From Desulfurococcales archaeon (lineage in GTDB: Archaea > Thermoproteota > Thermoprotei_A > Sulfolobales > NBVN01): 6,512 bases of DNA. The notes under the pieces were generated by a model. The model saw only the letters and a list, made by a program, of their open reading frames with translations, had not been told where the DNA came from and did not search any database. Shown here in pieces: positions 5,318-6,512 of the stretch (within the stretch, counting starts at the first letter, position 1; each line of letters starts with the position of its first letter). Location: positions 1-6,512 of the forward strand of contig JALWQN010000051.1 of assembly GCA_027083115.1 (NCBI GenBank), given 5' to 3'. The position numbers were made by a program, and so were the translations under genes.

Positions 5318-6512
5318 TTAAATCACCATGAGCCTTTCTATTTCTTCACGCGAAACCTTATTTGCTTCAAATAAGCCTACAATTTTTCCTGAACTCATTA
5401 CCGCTATTCTGTCAGACACCTGAAGAATTTCATCCAAGTCTTCAGAGGCCATTAGGATACTGAACCCTCCAGAGATTACTCTCTCCTTCATTTTTTTCCT
5501 AACCATTATTGCAGTAACTTCATCTAACGCACGGGTTGGATTATAAGCCACAAGGATATTATTTGATAGGTATAACTCCCTACTCACTAAAACCTTCATA
5601 AGGTTCCCACCCGAGAGCAACTTTACTTTTTCCTTAGTTGAAGTAGCTTTAATGTCGAAGTCCTTAATCAGCCTTTCAGAAATAGACCTAAGCCTACTCC
5701 ATTTAATAAAATTTTTAGTAACAAATGGCAAAACACCTATGTTTTCCTCAATATTATTGTCCATTGCTACACCGAACCTTAAGGGCTGATCAGGTATAAA
5801 CCCAACACCCTTACCTCTGACTTTTTGAATACCCTCCTTACCAACGTTAACAGTTTCTCTATCAAAAACCATGAAAATATTGCCTTTCGTAGGTTTGCGG
5901 AGCCCAATAACACTTTCTATTAGTTCTAACTGTCCATTACCAGCAATTCCTGCAATACCTAGTACTTCTCCATAGTGAACACTAAGCGAGATACCTTTAA
6001 CAGCATATTCGCCATAATCCCCTAAAACCCACAAATCTTTTGCTTTTATAGCTATTTTATTTGAAGGTTTTGCGGAAGGTAATCTTTCATAAGTTATTTC
6101 AGAAGATCTCTCACCAAACATCATTTTCCGTACTTGAGTGAGATTTGCATTATTGCTTTCAACAGTACCCACAACTCTACCTCTTCTTAGGACAGTTATC
6201 CTATCGGCTGCCTCTAAAGCTTCAGGTATTTTATGGGTTATTAAAATAACAGATCCTCCATTTCTCACGAATTTACGCATGAATTCATAAAATTTCCTTT
6301 TCTCTTCAAGAGGTAAGAACGTAATAGCTTCATCAAGTATTATTACTTTAGCCCCGAGAATTACAGAACGTAGAAGCTCTACAAGCTGTTTCTGAGTATA
6401 ACTTAGTTTCCATACCTCTATGTTTGGATCCACCTCAATCCCAATCAACTTGCTTTCTTTTTCTATGTACCTATTAACGTTCTTTACTTTGGAGACAAGC
6501 CTATATTTCCTT
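5318..6512 (-). CDS. ABC importer ATPase with two fused nucleotide-binding domains (COG3845-like), N-terminus outside window
   Basis: The frame is open to the window edge, so the protein begins upstream; a TTG at 6448 is internal. Numbering below counts that codon as 1. The end of the first nucleotide-binding domain carries a degenerate signature LSYTQ (15-19), Walker B VIILDEA (35-41) and the switch THK (71-73). The second domain has a Walker A-like GIAGNGQL (167-174) lacking Lys and Ser/Thr, the good signature LSGGN (278-282), and VAYNPTRALD (300-309). SEDLDE at 335-340 stands in place of the switch His. Fused domains with a weak second site, LSGGN, PTRxLD and SEDLDE are marks of the BMP-type nucleoside importers (Bacillus NupO-like) within the broader sugar-importer class. 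The product energises the two permeases encoded 1 nt downstream. Walker A of domain 1 lies outside the window. An upstream binding-lipoprotein gene is expected but not seen. The family is secure; several motifs are unusually divergent. Confidence 0.93.
   Translation of the reverse strand, partial: RKYRLVSKVKNVNRYIEKESKLIGIEVDPNIEVWKLSYTQKQLVELLRSVILGAKVIILDEAITFLPLEEKRKFYEFMRKFVRNGGSVILITHKIPEALEAADRITVLRRGRVVGTVESNNANLTQVRKMMFGERSSEITYERLPSAKPSNKIAIKAKDLWVLGDYGEYAVKGISLSVHYGEVLGIAGIAGNGQLELIESVIGLRKPTKGNIFMVFDRETVNVGKEGIQKVRGKGVGFIPDQPLRFGVAMDNNIEENIGVLPFVTKNFIKWSRLRSISERLIKDFDIKATSTKEKVKLLSGGNLMKVLVSRELYLSNNILVAYNPTRALDEVTAIMVRKKMKERVISGGFSILMASEDLDEILQVSDRIAVMSSGKIVGLFEANKVSREEIERLMVI
5323..5327 (-). 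promoter_or_regulatory. Shine-Dalgarno sequence that supports the TTG start of permease 1
   Basis: GGTGA on the minus strand overlaps the penultimate codons of the ATPase and lies 6 nt before the TTG at 5316, but 12 nt before the alternative ATG at 5310. The same 5-6 nt spacing is seen at the other operon genes, which favours TTG. Confidence 0.55.

Noticed and set aside
6446..6448. TTG as true start of the ABC ATPase
   Set aside because: The frame stays open for 21 more codons to the window edge, and a start here would remove Walker A and most of the first nucleotide-binding domain, which the family needs.

Overview
This A+T-rich window looks like archaeal chromosome, most likely from a thermophilic member of the Thermoproteota (Crenarchaeota). 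This is inferred from four things. Arginine is mostly encoded by AGG/AGA (every Arg codon in the left-edge gene). GTG and TTG starts are used. Genes inside operons carry GGTG-type Shine-Dalgarno sequences 5-6 nt before the start, while two genes that seem to have their own promoters carry none. Two membrane-protein families present (a DUF2070-like protein and a membrane protein with a TrkA-C domain) are at home in archaea. I see no rRNA, tRNA, CRISPR array, insertion sequence or phage gene.

Left part (1-2261, all minus strand). A gene starting at 575 runs off the left edge and encodes a six-helix membrane segment resembling the N-terminus of DUF2070 proteins. Upstream of it lie two overlapping genes read as one unit. 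The first is a membrane protein with a TrkH-like pore-loop motif and a cytoplasmic TrkA-C (RCK-C) domain. The second is a two-anchor surface protein with two beta-rich extracytoplasmic domains. A TATA-like element at the 3' end of the surface-protein gene probably drives the left-edge gene.

Middle (2262-3215). A 165-bp gap with weak promoter-like sequences separates the divergent units. The only plus-strand gene follows; it encodes an unrecognised two-helix membrane protein with four extracytoplasmic cysteines. Its stop codon overlaps that of the next, convergent gene at a shared TTAA.

Right part (3212-6512, minus strand). Three tightly packed genes encode an ABC importer of the BMP/nucleoside type: a tandem-NBD ATPase (5' end outside the window), permease 1 and permease 2. 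They are separated by 1 nt and then overlap by 4 nt. The solute-binding lipoprotein is not in the window and would be expected beyond the right edge. Substrate by family precedent is a nucleoside or related small molecule, but the window does not prove it.

Most of the region is ordinary. The points most worth a second look are the unusually degenerate nucleotide-binding motifs of the ATPase, the pore-like motif in the TrkA-C protein together with its overlapping surface-protein partner, the unrecognised plus-strand gene, and the split between leadered and apparently leaderless genes.
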